Below are positions 33,940 through 45,830 of a DNA stretch of 64,000 nucleotides, in pieces. Source of the stretch: Isoetes taiwanensis (taxonomy: Eukaryota; Streptophyta; Lycopodiopsida; Isoetales; Isoetaceae); contig JAJEKV010000106.1 of the NCBI GenBank assembly GCA_021234155.1, positions 3,265,505-3,329,504 of the forward strand, written 5' to 3'. Position numbers and translations under genes: made by a program. The notes under the pieces are model-generated. The model was not told the DNA's origin. It did not search any database and saw nothing but the letters and a program-made list of their open reading frames with translations. Numbering within the stretch: the stretch's first letter is position 1; each line of letters starts with the position of its first letter.

Positions 33940-36850
33940 TTGATTTTATAGAGTAATACAATGGCTTCAGGATCAGAAACTATCTACAATTTATCTATCA
34001 GTGTTAAGCATCGCCCTTATTTGTTTTCTTGTATGCGGGTTGTCTCTGCTAGTTCTTAAAACTGCTGTTCATTTCTTTATAGGATGCAGCTAGAAAGAAT
34101 GTTTCTTTGAGCATTAACAAATTTCTGCAGACAACTGAAGCTATTGCTGGAATGGAACTTGGAACTGTTAGTATAGCCAGTTTCTTTTTCCAGAATTTAC
34201 TGCATACTGGAAGCAACAGGAAGGATTGGAATTTAAGCACTCCAATTTGGTGTATAAGATGGCAACTTATGGATCTGCAAACAGCCAGCCTGAGACTATT
34301 CTTGGAGTTTTGGTTAAATGGAAACGATGATTTCTTTTCCAAGCTTGGTGAAACACAACTCTCGAGAATTTACAAACTACCCCTGTTTAATGGAAGCTAC
34401 CGAAATACTCCATAGATTCATCAATCCATTCATAATTGAAATGTAATCCTACTTGCCAGAGAAGGGTTAATCTCAACAAAGGCAATCAGAAAAGAGTACT
34501 GAAGTACTATCCTACAATTTACAAGCTAAACTACTACTAACCCGTGTTTCGGCTGGAACCGTTATCGTGGGGTGCTTCCATAGTGCTGTAGGTAGGGTGA
34601 CAGCAACAGCTAGTGGTTGTTCAGTGATTTTGGTGAAGTCTGCAACAGTCCTTGGGCGCTCAGCTGCTCCTTGGGCGCTCAACTGGTTCGATATTGGTTG
34701 ATATGGGGGTGGTGATCCACCTTATTGGATCCAATTAGTAATCACCATGCTGGCCAATCGAGTTTGGCCAGGTTGCGCCTTCCTAAACCATAATTGGCTT
34801 AATTATCAATCTTGTTAATTTGGAAATTTCAGGTTTGATCAAAAAACTTTTTGGATTTTTTTTAACTCGATTTCCTATGATTTTGTGGGTTTTGGCAGCC
34901 GGTAAAAAATTCCAGCTATCCAAAAATCGAAAGAAGTTTTTCTTGGTTTATTTTCCCCCCTTTTCAAATATTGGGAAGAAGATTTCTATGAAGAAAATCA
35001 GATTCGTGATGTTGGCCGGATTTAGGAAGTTTTTTTGCTGAATCGCTGCATGCATATTAGGGCTTAGTTACGGCTTAGATACGTTAGTTCCTGAGGTATG
35101 CACCATGCTTGCGACCGCATCAATGAATAGGGGCCATTGGGAGACCTACTGGAAGCCGTTAGAAGACAATCTCAAGCATAATGATTGATGTGAGATGGTT
35201 GCCTTTTGCTGGAGGATGATATCTACAGATTTGTTGCATCTCGAGGCCACAATTGAAATACATGAATCCTGGGATCTTATTCCGACTTTAGATTCAACAT
35301 TTGATTCTTGAACTCCAGTTTGGGTTTAAATCTGGATTGTGGTTGCTTATCTGCTGCATATAAGGATGTCCACTCTGTTTGGAAATGGAAAGTTATTAGC
35401 GAGATATTCAATAATTACCAATCGTCTGTTCCTCTTTCATGCGCATGGCACGGCCATGAATAGTCTACAATGAAGGTGCGTTTGTTAGGAGATATTATCA
35501 GAATTGTTTGTGTGGTAGCAGATTGGCTAGGGACGGAGCTAGAATGGGCAGGTAAGTGACCTCAATCCAATCATTGATTTTGCTTTTGGATTATCATGCC
35601 TCTTTTTTATTTCTGTCTGTTTAAACAAGCTCAGCCTCCCTATTTAGCTGACTATGAATACCATGCTCTGCATTTTTGTGTGTAGAAGAACTTCAATTAA
35701 TACAAAAGGACTTCTAACAGATCATGTTTTACTTATGCCCCAGCAGGTTAAGCCATACGTCAGATTGGAATGGACTGAGCAATAATAGGCAGATAAATGA
35801 TTATCATTGTCCCATACTATTATTTTTCTTCTTGCTAAAATTCTTTCTTAGCTCTTAGATTTTAGGTTTTACTGATATCTCATTTTTCAATTTTGTTCCA
35901 GGGTAATATGATAAGAGAATGGAAAAATCAGAGCCAACATAGAGGGTGCGTTATCTTAAACTTTAAAATAATTAATGTTTGTATCATCTACATTATCTAT
36001 GATGAACTTTTTAAATCCATGTGTCTACTGGTTGTGGAATTCATTTTTTGCATGGTATCATCCATCCTTTAGGAAACCCATTTGGTGGGTCTTAGGATAT
36101 AAACACAAGAAAATCCGGGCAATGTGCCATGTGCTTTCCATATAAGCTTTCATCTAGGATGTTGCATTTAATGCAAACATGCCTTTTATGGCTCGAGAGC
36201 ATCACGCTTTTTATGGAGAGACCTGAGACCTGTAACTTGATGTATGTACTGCTTATGCTCTCAAGCATTTTGGTTTGTGATATGTGAGGCCTGTCAGAGG
36301 TTTATTTTTTCCAGCCAAGGTATGAAATTTATGCAGGAACATAAGCTTTTTCTGATTCTATTCTCTTTCATCTCAGTAATGTCTATTGCTTATTTGCAGA
36401 ACATTATCATTAAATAGCATGTTTACCAATGGACTGTCGCACATACTGCAAACTAAAGGGCATCACATTTGTTGATACTGGCTTCTATTCATGCATGATA
36501 TGTACTACGAGCTGCCACATCTGATATCATAGAAGACTCTGTATTTGCAATTTCTTTCCATGTCTTGGAGCCACGTGTGGATGAGTTCGTTTATGGAGAA
36601 AATGACCATTCAACCCACCAAGATCTTAACGAATTGCTATTGCAGGTGAATGTCATCGCATTGCATTATTAGCATCAATATCACATCATATACTGTATCA
36701 GCATCAGTAGTAGTACTTTTTCCAAAAGTTAAGGTGAGTTGTACAGCTTATTTCTTTTCAGTTGCATGCACAAGCAACTTGCTCTTTTCTTTAGTTTCCT
36801 AGGATGTTGGAGGGGGGTGATCACAATTGCAATACATAATCGTCCAAAGG
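33940..36850. other. AT-rich non-coding sequence
   Basis: No gene is supported. A possible lone exon ends at an AG-GT boundary near 36,645 (frame reading LEPRVDEFVYGENDH), but it is too short to claim. The phrase CCTTGGGCGCTCA is duplicated near 34.65 kb. Open frames near 34.1-34.4 and 34.8-35.0 kb have no recognisable motif. Confidence 0.4.
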
Positions 36851-37104
36851 AGTTGTATATCTAAACCTAGAGGTTAAAATTGACGTTAGTCCCATCGATC
36901 CGAGCCATCGGATCGCCATTCTGGGAAGGGACGAGTGCCTATATTAGGCCATTTTCATTTTGGCTCGGTTATCGGCGTCTTCTCACAGCAGCTCTTCTTC
37001 TCCTCTCGTGGCTTCCCTCCCTTCCCGCCCTGCTCACGGTGGCGCATGAGTCTTTTTCATTTGTATTTTTTGTTGTTCATGCCTCTTTGTTGTTCTCCAC
37101 CTGT

Positions 37105-37380
37105 AAGTGTTGCTATTCTTATGTTTCTGTTCCATCGCCCTGCTATTCTTATGTTTCTGTTCCATTGCCCTCTCATTGTGTTGTTCTCCACCTGCAGGTG
37201 ATGCTATTTATTTCCACCTCGAGGGTGATGCATATTTTTACATAATGGTTCTCCACCCGCTGGGTGATGCTTTATGCTGTTTATTTCCACCTCGAGTGTG
37301 ATGCATGTTTTTACATAATAGTTCTCCACCTGCTGGGCGATGCTTTTTCCACCCTACGGGTGATGCTATCTTTTTCTGTT
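37105..37380 (+). repeat. Short tandem repeats in a CT-rich segment
   Basis: TGCTATTCTTATGTTTCTGT plus TCCATCGCCC occurs twice in tandem (about 37,110-37,169). A following unit of about 65-70 bases (TTCTCCACCTGCAGGTGATG, ATTTCCACCTCGAGGGTGAT, GCATATTTTTACATAATGG) occurs twice, plus a partial third copy, between about 37,185 and 37,370. The surrounding 36.88-37.85 kb is CT-rich like a plant 5' leader and has long but motif-free open frames up to 180 codons. Confidence 0.75.
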
Positions 37381-37697
37381 ATGTTCTTTTTTCCTCTGGT
37401 TTCATTTTCGGACCTTCTTGGTGCAGCTTGTGCTGTTTGTTTTCTCTGACCATTTACGGGTGTTCTTTTTGGGAGTTTTTTGGTATTGCTTGCAGGATTC
37501 CGCCGTTTTCTGCCGTCTGCTGGGGTCCTGCTCTATTTCTGTTCGCCATCACCCCTCTCCTTCGGTTCTCCATGGACACATTCGGGGAAGCTTTCGCCGT
37601 TTGCTGGGGTCGTGCTCTATTTTGCGTTCGCCATCAACTCGTTTCTCTCCATTCTCCAGGCAACACATTCAAGGTTGTTGGCGATCACTTCTCATTA

Positions 37698-37740
37698 GGG
37701 TTTTCCTCGAAAACCCGAAAGGGCGGGGTTTTTTATCCCG
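37698..37740 (+). repeat. GC-rich motif, inverted relative to 41.93 kb
   Basis: GGGTTTTCCTCGAAAACCCG followed by AAAGGGCGGGGTTTTTTATC is closely matched in reverse complement at 41,931-41,976. Both copies contain the internal hairpin GGGTTTT-CCTCG-AAAACCC. Confidence 0.6.
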
Positions 37741-37859
37741 ATGAGAAGTTGTCGCCATTACCCTTTTATTTTGCCTTGGCAAATTTCTTTTTAGGGGGTA
37801 GTCCGATATTGTTCCTATGGTCGGCTATCCCCTCTCTCTCTCCCTAGTTTTCCACACAT

Positions 37860-39405
37860 TGTATACTGCTGCTGTGATGAATGACAAGCCTATTTGCAGC
37901 ATGTTAGCTTCAAGATGGTCCTAAACTGCTTAATATTTCCAAAGCTTCAATGGCATGGTGCTAAACTGCTTATCTTTGAGGTTTCGTGCATCTGCTACAA
38001 TTTTTAGGAAATTAGATATGTTGGTCAAGTTATTTGTCCATTTTGCAAATTGGTAAGCAACAATTCAGTTCTAAATTGCTTGCTGTAGATGTATAATGCT
38101 GATGTTTCCACGGTGAGATGCAACAGGTCATCATGTCTGTGTTGAGTTTGTCTAGCTTCGACAATATGGCTCTAAAATAATGTTTAATATTTTTGAAGCT
38201 TCAGCGTAGTTCTAAACTTTCCTAGATGTGTTAGAATTTTCAAAGGTTAGATATATTGCTTAACTTCTTTGTCGATTTTGCAGATTGGTACTATGATGGA
38301 ATAAGTATGGCTCGCCCTCGAACTGCAATAATTGCTGGAGCTTGGTGGAATTGTTGCTATAGTATACCGCTAGCAAGCAAGCATGTAAGATATCTGATCA
38401 CTTCTGTTGGCACTCTTGGGCAAGCATTTCTTTCTCAAAATGATCGATGTCCATGCTCTTTTATAGGTTTTGGAGGTCTGTTTGTGGGCAAAGGTTTCCA
38501 GTCTGGGAGCTCCATCAATAGCAAAGGTATGTGGCTTGTCAGAAATCTGAGATACTTGAAATTTTGAGTAGGTTTATGTCTTCATGTTGCAACAAAGCAT
38601 TTTCTAAACTGCTTTCTATGGGTGCACAATGCTGATGTTTTCGAAGTGAGATGCAACATATGCATCTGGTGCATTATAGCCATCTCTTTTGCGTAGAGAG
38701 CCTGTCAACAGTTGGCAGAAGGTTCTGAATGGTTTATGTAGGACAAACTTTTGAGTTTACTGATGGAGTACACATGTAAAGGTATGTGTTTTTGGCATCA
38801 CCAAAAGTCCATTTTATTTAAGACTGCGGAGTGCACATTAATTTACAGGGTAAAGGTATGGCGTTCTATATTCTGCACTGAAGTGAACAAGGTACGTATA
38901 ACTACTGCTAGCTCGTTAGGCTGCCATGCATTTATTCTGTCTCCAGGATAGGTTTTGTCACTGCACCTTAAGACTTGCAGGAGTAGTTTGGTAACAACGC
39001 AATGTTAGTTAGGGATCAAGGCACATATTAAGAGGAATGCATGTTACAAGCAGTGCAATAAAAGTAGATCAGACTGAGGTTATGCATGCTATGTATAGTT
39101 ATGGTGCATACTAAATCTTAGTAACAGATATAGTTACAGATCTCAACATTTTGGAGCTTCTAAAATTGCTCTACCTTTTAAATATGGTGACTTACAGATT
39201 CACATTATCCACACGACTATCATTTGCTCTTTGTTTCTAATTTGAAGTTGCATCATCTACAGAGGCAGGTTCCATAAGCTACGAAATACGTGACTACAAG
39301 ATGCAGGTGCATCTTAAAGTTATCTAATGCATAAGACATGGCATGAGAGAGTGCATACTATACATATAGTCATGGCTCTAACTACATTGCACACGCCTCT
39401 AAACC
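37860..39405. other. Non-coding sequence
   Basis: Recurrent phrases such as CTAAACTGCTT, GTGAGATGCAACA and AATGCTGATGTTT occur around 37.9-38.7 kb, suggesting an old diverged duplication. No gene is supported. Confidence 0.4.
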
Positions 39406-39409
39406 TGTG

Positions 39410-39579
39410 CCATGAGATTCAATATAAGAGCTACTAATCTTTATGCTGAGTGTATTTTCTTATTTAGACGTTTGGCATGTCCAGGGCAGTTGTACCATGA
39501 GATTCAATATAAGAGCTACCAATTTTTAAGTTGAGTGTGTTTTTTTATTTAGATGTTTGGCATGTCTAGGGCAGTTGCA
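39410..39579 (+). repeat. 85-bp tandem duplication
   Basis: CCATGAGATTCAATATAAGA, then GCTACTAATCTTTATG, TTATTTAGACGTTTGGCATG and TCCAGGGCAGTTG, is repeated once with about 10 differences. The unit starts are at 39,410 and 39,495. Confidence 0.9.
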
Positions 39580-41455
39580 TCTTGCATATTCATTTTTACA
39601 TCTATTTAGAACAAATGCACATATGGCTATACAACATTTGCATTCCTGTTACAGTCTATGTATGCTACTTTTAAGACTTTTCTTTCCTATACTTCTAGAT
39701 CATTGCTGCAATAGTACACTTAAATGTCTTGGTTATTTCGCTTGATGGGTTATGGTTTTCCCAATGTTGTACTATTTGAGCTTTTTCTTTGCATGTGGTA
39801 GTGCAAAAAATTGTTCAATGTGTAAATGTTGAGATATTGCATCTGCCTTGGACTTACTGAAGGTTATTAATGTTTAATCTTGCAAAGATTATTGAGTGCA
39901 TGCCTTTAGACATGAGAAGATCTTTCTCTCTAGCCTGCAAACAAGCTTTGACATTATCAATGGTTGTTAAACCCCACCAATAATATTAGGCATATGAATA
40001 GTTGTTAAAAGCCCACCAATATTGCGACAAATAAAAAAAAAAAATTGGACCTTTGTTGAGTGTCATAAAAGGGCTATTTTAAGCATTAAAAATGTTCAAT
40101 GATGCGTGTTAAATGCAACTTAAAGAGCTATTTTGAACATAACATATTTGCCCTCCTCTAAAATAAAACCAAGAAGAATCTACAGCTTTGCAGCTATTAT
40201 TGTCAACAGTAAATTATCGTTGATCCACCTTTCAAGTAGTTGACAATAACTCATTACCAATCCACCTTTCGTTACCTTCCTCGATTTGCTTATCATAGCT
40301 TACGACGACATTGTGCAAGACATCATCTAATCCTACATGGTAGTCTAATACACACAAAAATCATCTTCTAAAGTGATTAAAACACTACTATTGTAATATT
40401 ATATATTTTTAGATTTTAAAGGAAAGGGGTCTATGAGACATATGAATATATGTGTAGAAAAACACTATGTGGCATAGTGTTGCTTAAACACCTCATTAAT
40501 TTCACGTTCCTAAACTAGAGTCAAATGTATGCTACTTCTAGGACTCTTGCCTATGCACAACATATGCATCCCCATCACCATTCTAACGTATGATGACATT
40601 ATTCGTCATCTTATGAGGGGGTTCAAGATGTCGGCAACCATTTCAATTTAGCATTTCATGGAGTGTATATATACATGTTTTGAGCCTTAGATGATGTATT
40701 AGTGAGATGGTTAGTATCATGTATACATTAATGATTTATACTGACTTCATTTCTAGCTTCCTTTTATAAAATAACTATTTAACAAATACAATATAAGACA
40801 TTATACCAAACTCTAGCAATGACACCAGCATCTGCATACCAAGCTCAATTTGTGCCAACAAATCTTTAATATGCCATCGAGGTGCTAACACATTCCATAT
40901 CTTTTAACTTCGCGTTCATATATTTGTAGTTGGAAAAGTATTGGCAGAGTCTTTGATTTCAAAATGAATCGAGTATGCTTACTAGACTCTGTTCCAATGA
41001 GCATACTACGTGCATGAGTAGTGGTGGAAAATCTATGTTTCAATTTACTTCTCGCCCTTTTTTTTATAGCATCATTGAATAAATTAATCTCTACTAAACT
41101 CAAAACATTTGGTGAAATTTCAATGCTCCAGTTTACTTCTCACCTTCATACATATTCAATCGTCTATGCTCTACGAACAAAAAGTACACAACATTCTAGA
41201 CCAACATGTTTGAATTTTTATGATGGATATTCTTGGACATCTATGTTCTGCAACCCTACCCCTCAATGTAGAAGATTCTTGCTAGGTCTTGCAACACCAA
41301 TAGTTGCAGTGGAAATGCCCAAATTGTTGTATATGAAAGACATGTGGTGAGAATGCAAATTTTGTGTTCCATTGTTGCTCTTATGATCTTCAAATGCAAA
41401 TTTTCTTTGTCCAAAACTTTTCGTAGTATTAAACAACCACCTTTCAAATTTTTAC
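39580..41455. other. AT-rich non-coding sequence upstream of a Helitron-like end
   Basis: No gene is supported. The open frame at 41,021-41,350 lacks motifs. This stretch may be the body of the non-autonomous element that ends at 41,487. Confidence 0.35.
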
Positions 41456-41458
41456 TAG

Positions 41459-41488
41459 GCCCGGCAACGCCGGGCACCATAACTAGTC
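41459..41488 (+). mobile_element. Helitron-like 3' terminus
   Basis: The hairpin GCCCGGC-AAC-GCCGGGC is followed by ACCATAA and CTAG, with T as the next base. A short GC-rich hairpin about 7-12 bases before CTRR, inserted before T, is the known 3' end structure of Helitrons. No Rep/helicase gene is in the window, so the element would be non-autonomous. The 5' TC end was not located. Confidence 0.6.
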
Positions 41489-41833
41489 CTTCTTAATTAT
41501 TAATTTCCTTAATCATAGGTTATTATCTTTAATGATTTAATTAACATAGCTAATTAAATCCCTTTTAGGTCAACCCCCTAGGTTACCATACCCCATGGTA
41601 GTGTATCTATACTGGGTGACGTGTCAATGTATTTATACATATACTGTATAATTACTTGGAACGTCACAGATGTTTTAGAAAAGATGCACTATGAGACTTT
41701 TTCGCACGTCAATCTTTCCTCAAAATAGATGGTTTGGTCACTCGCATAGAGCTTAAATGCCAACTCAGTTTGGTACTTGATCCCAGTAGGACAATAGAAA
41801 TAAGTGGCAGGTGGATTTTTGACGCAGTTTCTA

Positions 41834-41858
41834 GGAAGGAAGGAAGGAAGGAAGGAAG
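41834..41858. repeat. (GGAA)n microsatellite
   Basis: Six tandem GGAA units follow TTTCTA. Confidence 0.9.
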
Positions 41859-41930
41859 TTACTTTTATCGTCCACGGAGACCAATCGGTCTATGGGACCC
41901 AATACAAAAACGCAGCAAGCGGATTACTGC

Positions 41931-41976
41931 CCGGATTAAAAAACCCCCGCCCCGAAGGGTTTTCGAGGGAAAAACC
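41931..41976 (-). repeat. Inverted partner of the 37.70-kb GC-rich motif
   Basis: The reverse complement contains GGTTTTTCCCTCGAAAACCC and GGGGCGGGGGTTTTTTAATC, matching 37,698-37,740 with a few indels. Confidence 0.6.
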
Positions 41977-42224
41977 GTGGCAGCAATCAGCCTGCTGACA
42001 AACTGTGCTAATCATATAAAATGCAGAAACATCCCAATATATACAGTCATGCACCACCCCCGTAGTGCCTAGTCAGCGGACAGCCAGGCGGGGGCAAAGG
42101 TGACCTCGCAGGTCCAGTACCTCCTGAATGTATGACCCCAGGGCACGTACTGACGGTGTGTTCATCAGCAAATGCAAGGGCACGTCCAGCCGTACTAAGG
42201 GAGCGTTGAGAATCTATTGGGATG

Positions 42225-42700
42225 ATTATTGCAATTAGGTGCCAATCAGGAGCTACAAAATGCAATATACAAACTATATGAAATAGTCTCAGCTCGAGTG
42301 CCATCATCGGACTAGTCTATCAACAGTAGTGTGGGGGTGCACCAAGGATGTCCATTCTCTCCATGTTATCTGGACTATACATTGATCAATTCAAAAGACT
42401 GGCTTGCTCAACATGGAGGTGGAAGGACCCAACTTGCCCATCACATTAGTAGGCAACTGATATATGCAGACGATGCAGATATTTAACTCACACTCTTGCA
42501 AGTATGCAGCAACATCTAGATGCACTGAGTGCTTTATGCCAGAACTCTTGAAAGCTGTCAACTTAGCCAACTTCACTTATCAAGGTCATAATGTGGAAGT
42601 AGTAGCAAATATACAAGTATCATAGAGTGTGCAGGTTGAAGGGCTTTATATGCCATGCAGAACAATTGCCACAAAGCAGAGCTCTACATGACTGATCCCA
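42225..42700 (+). pseudogene. LINE reverse transcriptase fragment
   Basis: The plus strand reads AIYKLYEIVSARVPSSD, then VHQGCPFSPCYLDYTLI, and in the next frame WLAQHGGGRTQLA followed by RQLIYADDADI. These correspond to the QGCPLSP and YADD catalytic motifs of LINE reverse transcriptases. Later NNCHKAELY with DPIRQV belongs to the region after the catalytic core. Stops and frameshifts disrupt it. The 5' part of the ORF and the endonuclease are absent. The fragment may continue to about 42.9 kb, where LFDVLVWN can be read. Confidence 0.75.
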
Positions 42701-42959
42701 TTAGGCAAGTTGGTTCTCATATATGGAATGTAGGTATGTGGTTCAATGATGTTGCTTATCACTTAAGAAAACTTGGAGCGCGTCTAAAAAGCCTTTCTGA
42801 TGCAGCTTCTTGGATTCAAGTCCATGATTGTCTATCCAATTCTTCTCCAAGAGATAGGTCCTTACCTCTTTGATGTGCTGGTTTGGAACGACACACACTC
42901 TATTATCAGAAGGTGGTAAGTATGAGAGGTGATCGACTCCCAAACCTCGTCTACACAAT

Positions 42960-44110
42960 GGCCATGGGTCTACAAAGTCTTAAAGCCTGTTGATAAAAGA
43001 AATGCACAGATTGATTCTCCATATAGAATCTGCAGGAACGGGAAAAACAATAAGGATCACACACATTTGAAGCAATATCTTGACACATACTTTCTTTGTA
43101 AGCTTTAGGATGCCATTACTTGGAGATGGTCAAGATGTCATACTACAAAATCTAGATCAATCTCACACTTGCCCATGGTCTACACTAATACCCGTTACAG
43201 TGTAGTGCATTCATCCGCACTGATGCACACCTCATTGAACAGGTAGACACTGATATAATCTTAGCTTGAATACCTACATAAATCATAGGAATATTTACCA
43301 TAAATTAGTAGTCAAGGTCTTTTTTTAAGGAGCTTTCCACTCAACTGCGCCACTCATCTAGCAATATCGAGCTGGATATTAAAGATAATAAGGCATATCT
43401 AGCTTTAACATAATTGTAATGTCATCATCCATCAAACCAACTTGTAGCTCATTTCCTCGAGCCCTTGAAATATTTTTGGCCACTTCTCCCTCATACAAAT
43501 GAACCACATTGCATCCCTCCAAATTCAGAATCTAGACTCCGAGACGGTTCCAGAAATTAAAATTTGCACAAATCAGATAATTGATTCCAGAGATATTACC
43601 AATTGAAGTTTAGCTGCTATATATAGATGTCTACAAAACTTTAGCATTTTTAAATAAACCCTTGGCTTTGGCTTTGGCTTTGCCCTTGTCCACGTTTTTT
43701 TCTTCATGGTATGCTAGCTCTTTATGATTTTGCTTCATGCATAATCACTTTGGCCACTCTCTCAAACTCATTTGTTAGATGCTATCTTAAACTATATCAA
43801 TTTCTTCTCTTCTCGGAAGCAACTGACCATGGTTTGAAAATATAGAGTTCCTCCCCTAAAAATCCACCCATTTCTATTAAACTCCAGTCGTCTTAAAAAA
43901 CAATCCGCAATTTTTTGACAAAAAAATAAAAACTTTTCAGAAAAATACACTAGAAAATGCACTAACATCTATTTTTCTGGTAGCCTCAAATACCAAGTGG
44001 CATTTTTATTGGTTAGACATATTGCTATTTTTAAACCCTGCAATTGATCTCTGTTACATTGAATACAACACTGAGGAACTCATTAACATCAAAAGTTAAC
44101 CTGAAGATTA
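42960..44110. other. Non-coding; one stretch related to the 47.5-kb LTR-like sequence
   Basis: Near 43,522-43,560, CCAAATTCAGAATCTAGACT followed by CCGAGACGGTTCCAGAA resembles CCAATTCTGAAACTAGACTC with CGAGGGCTTTCCAGAA at about 47,509. This suggests a piece of the same LTR family. Otherwise I see nothing assignable. Confidence 0.4.
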
Positions 44111-44112
44111 CT

Positions 44113-44144
44113 ACTAATGATGCCCAGCGTTGCTGGGCATTAGT
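44113..44144 (-). mobile_element. Helitron-like hairpin, minus orientation
   Basis: ACTAATGATGCCCAGC, loop GTT, then GCTGGGCATTAGT. In reverse orientation the core GCCCAGC-AAC-GCTGGGC is the same as the hairpin at 41,459 apart from one base pair, and is followed by a TTAG-T context. It is probably the end of a related element. Confidence 0.45.
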
Positions 44145-44213
44145 TGAGAACATGTGTAGATGGAAGCATGTTCAGTTCAGACTCCTTTTTATAAATCTAA
44201 TATAGTAGAAACC

Positions 44214-44234
44214 AAGCCCAGTGTTGCTGAGCTT
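44214..44234 (-). mobile_element. Third, weaker hairpin of the same type
   Basis: AAGCCCAGTGTTGCTGAGCTT, an imperfect form of the GCCCRGC-hairpin, lies 70 bases from the previous one and next to TCTAATATAGTAG. Confidence 0.35.
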
Positions 44235-44239
44235 TAAGA

Positions 44240-45055
44240 GGGTTTTCTGCATTTGACACCCTTCTCCCCCTTTGTCTTTTGCTTTATCCTGCATTTCTCG
44301 TTTTTCTCTCTTCTCATTTTTCGTACGCATTTTCTTTTTCCCCTCTCTCCTTTTTTTTTAACCCCCTTCTCCCTCCCCTCCCCTTCCCTTTTTCCCTTTC
44401 CCTTTTTTTGACTGGCCTTTTTTTCCCTTGTCTGGGGGTGAAGTCCACAGTCCCATACTAGATACTATTGCAGGAAACAGGTTTCTTGCCTCTTCAAAGG
44501 GGGGAATGTCACGGTATAAGCAAGATTAGGGAGACAAACATCACCCATACTGACCACCTTCTGAAAGTAGATGATATGGAAGTCCAGTTCGGCCCTTTAA
44601 AGGGGCAAGAAACATGTCTCTTGCAGTAAAATCGATATGAAACTATAGACTTTATTCCAAGTGCTTAAGCTAAGAAGGCCTTTTGCACCTAATCCAGGTT
44701 ATTCTATGTTGGGGGTGGGGTTTTTTTTTTTGGAGGGGGGGGGGGAGGGGTGGAGATGGAATATATTACTGGATCCCAAACCTTGCTCTCGTATAAGAGA
44801 ACATGCTCTACCAAGGCCCTAAACAAGTGCGACTCATGGTCTCAAGCATACAACTCTGTTTTGTGAGTATTGTTGTGCATGGCATATAATGTCTTTAAGC
44901 ACTGTGATGCGTAGCCACCTCCACATTTTGGCCCTGAGAAGTGAAGGAGGGAGGCCTTGGCTAGCACGAGGATGAAACAAGCAGCACTTTAGTCTTGGCT
45001 AAACTAACCCACATTCTAGTGAACTGGCAAAAAGTATCCAGAGCATCCAAATGGC
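44240..45055. other. Low-complexity T/C-rich stretch and unassigned sequence
   Basis: 44.28-44.42 kb is T/C-rich, with CCCTTTTTCCCTTTCCCTTT. 44.71-44.75 kb has adjacent T and G runs. No gene is recognised. Confidence 0.45.
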
Positions 45056-45059
45056 ATTC

Positions 45060-45300
45060 ACTACAAGAGGATGATGGTTTCGCATCGAAAAAATCGTCAG
45101 ACAAATTGGATGGTTATGTCATGACAACTATCTTGACGATTAAATTCCTGACGTTATATCGTTAGGAGAAAATGTCAAACAAATCGTCAGAAATTAAACG
45201 TCACCAGTATTGTTAGAGAAATCATCAGAAAAATTGTCAGACTTATGTGTCAAGTTTAGCGTCAGACTTTGTCAGAAAAAACGTCAGAGCGTTTTTTTTT
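45060..45300 (+). mobile_element. CACTA-like terminus with subterminal repeats
   Basis: CACTACAAGAGGATGATGG is followed within 240 bases by at least six copies of TCGTCAGA/TGTCAGA words, some in the form TCGTCAGAAATT. CACTA (En/Spm, EnSpm) elements start with CACTACAAGA and have clustered subterminal repeats of this kind that bind the transposase. The sequence ends at a 22-base T-run (45,293-45,315). The matching right end (TCTTGTAGTG) and a transposase gene were not found, so this is a fragment or one end of a deleted element. Confidence 0.65.
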
Positions 45301-45673
45301 TTTTTTTTTTTTTTAATCATAACAATTGATTCAAAAAGTCTGTTTTGAATGAAATTTGTTGCATTGAAAAGATCTTTTATAGACCTCTTCCATGGTGTAT
45401 GATTGAATCAAGCTTGATTAAGTTATCTGGTTGAAAAGCATAACCTTCTGGCTGGCTTTAATTATGGTTTATTCAGTGTAACCTCCATTGGAAAACCTCT
45501 CTGGATTAGTTACCTAGTAATTAACCTTTTGGTTTTATGAACTCTATGGATAAATGTAGGTTCTGTAAAAGATAATAATTATGATGGTCCCCTTAAACTT
45601 TGAATCGATAGAAGAGTTGACCACTCATTCTAAACCTTCCTCCCATTTAATTGCTTTGTAGAAGCTTTGTTTG

Positions 45674-45830
45674 GAAGTCACTATGTTGAAGTTTGGAAGA
45701 CCCCTTGTCATGGTATCTCAAGTTTTAGTATCACTTTGCTCCTATTTCCATTCCATATTCATCCTTGAACTTGCCCCTTGCTACATATTATACCATAGTC
45801 CCATAGCCATTAGTTCCATCCCTTGCTAGA
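45674..45830 (+). repeat. ~150-bp direct repeat, copy 1
   Basis: GAAGTCACTATGTTGAAGTT and CCTTGTCATGGTATCTCAAG begin a segment repeated at 46,559-46,705 in the same orientation, with about 15 percent differences. It ends at CATTAGTTCCATCCCTTG. Confidence 0.85.

Noticed and set aside
37305-37847. 180-codon open frame in CT-rich sequence
   Set aside because: Phe/Ser/Pro-rich, overlaps other long frames in the same CT-rich stretch, and shows no motif.
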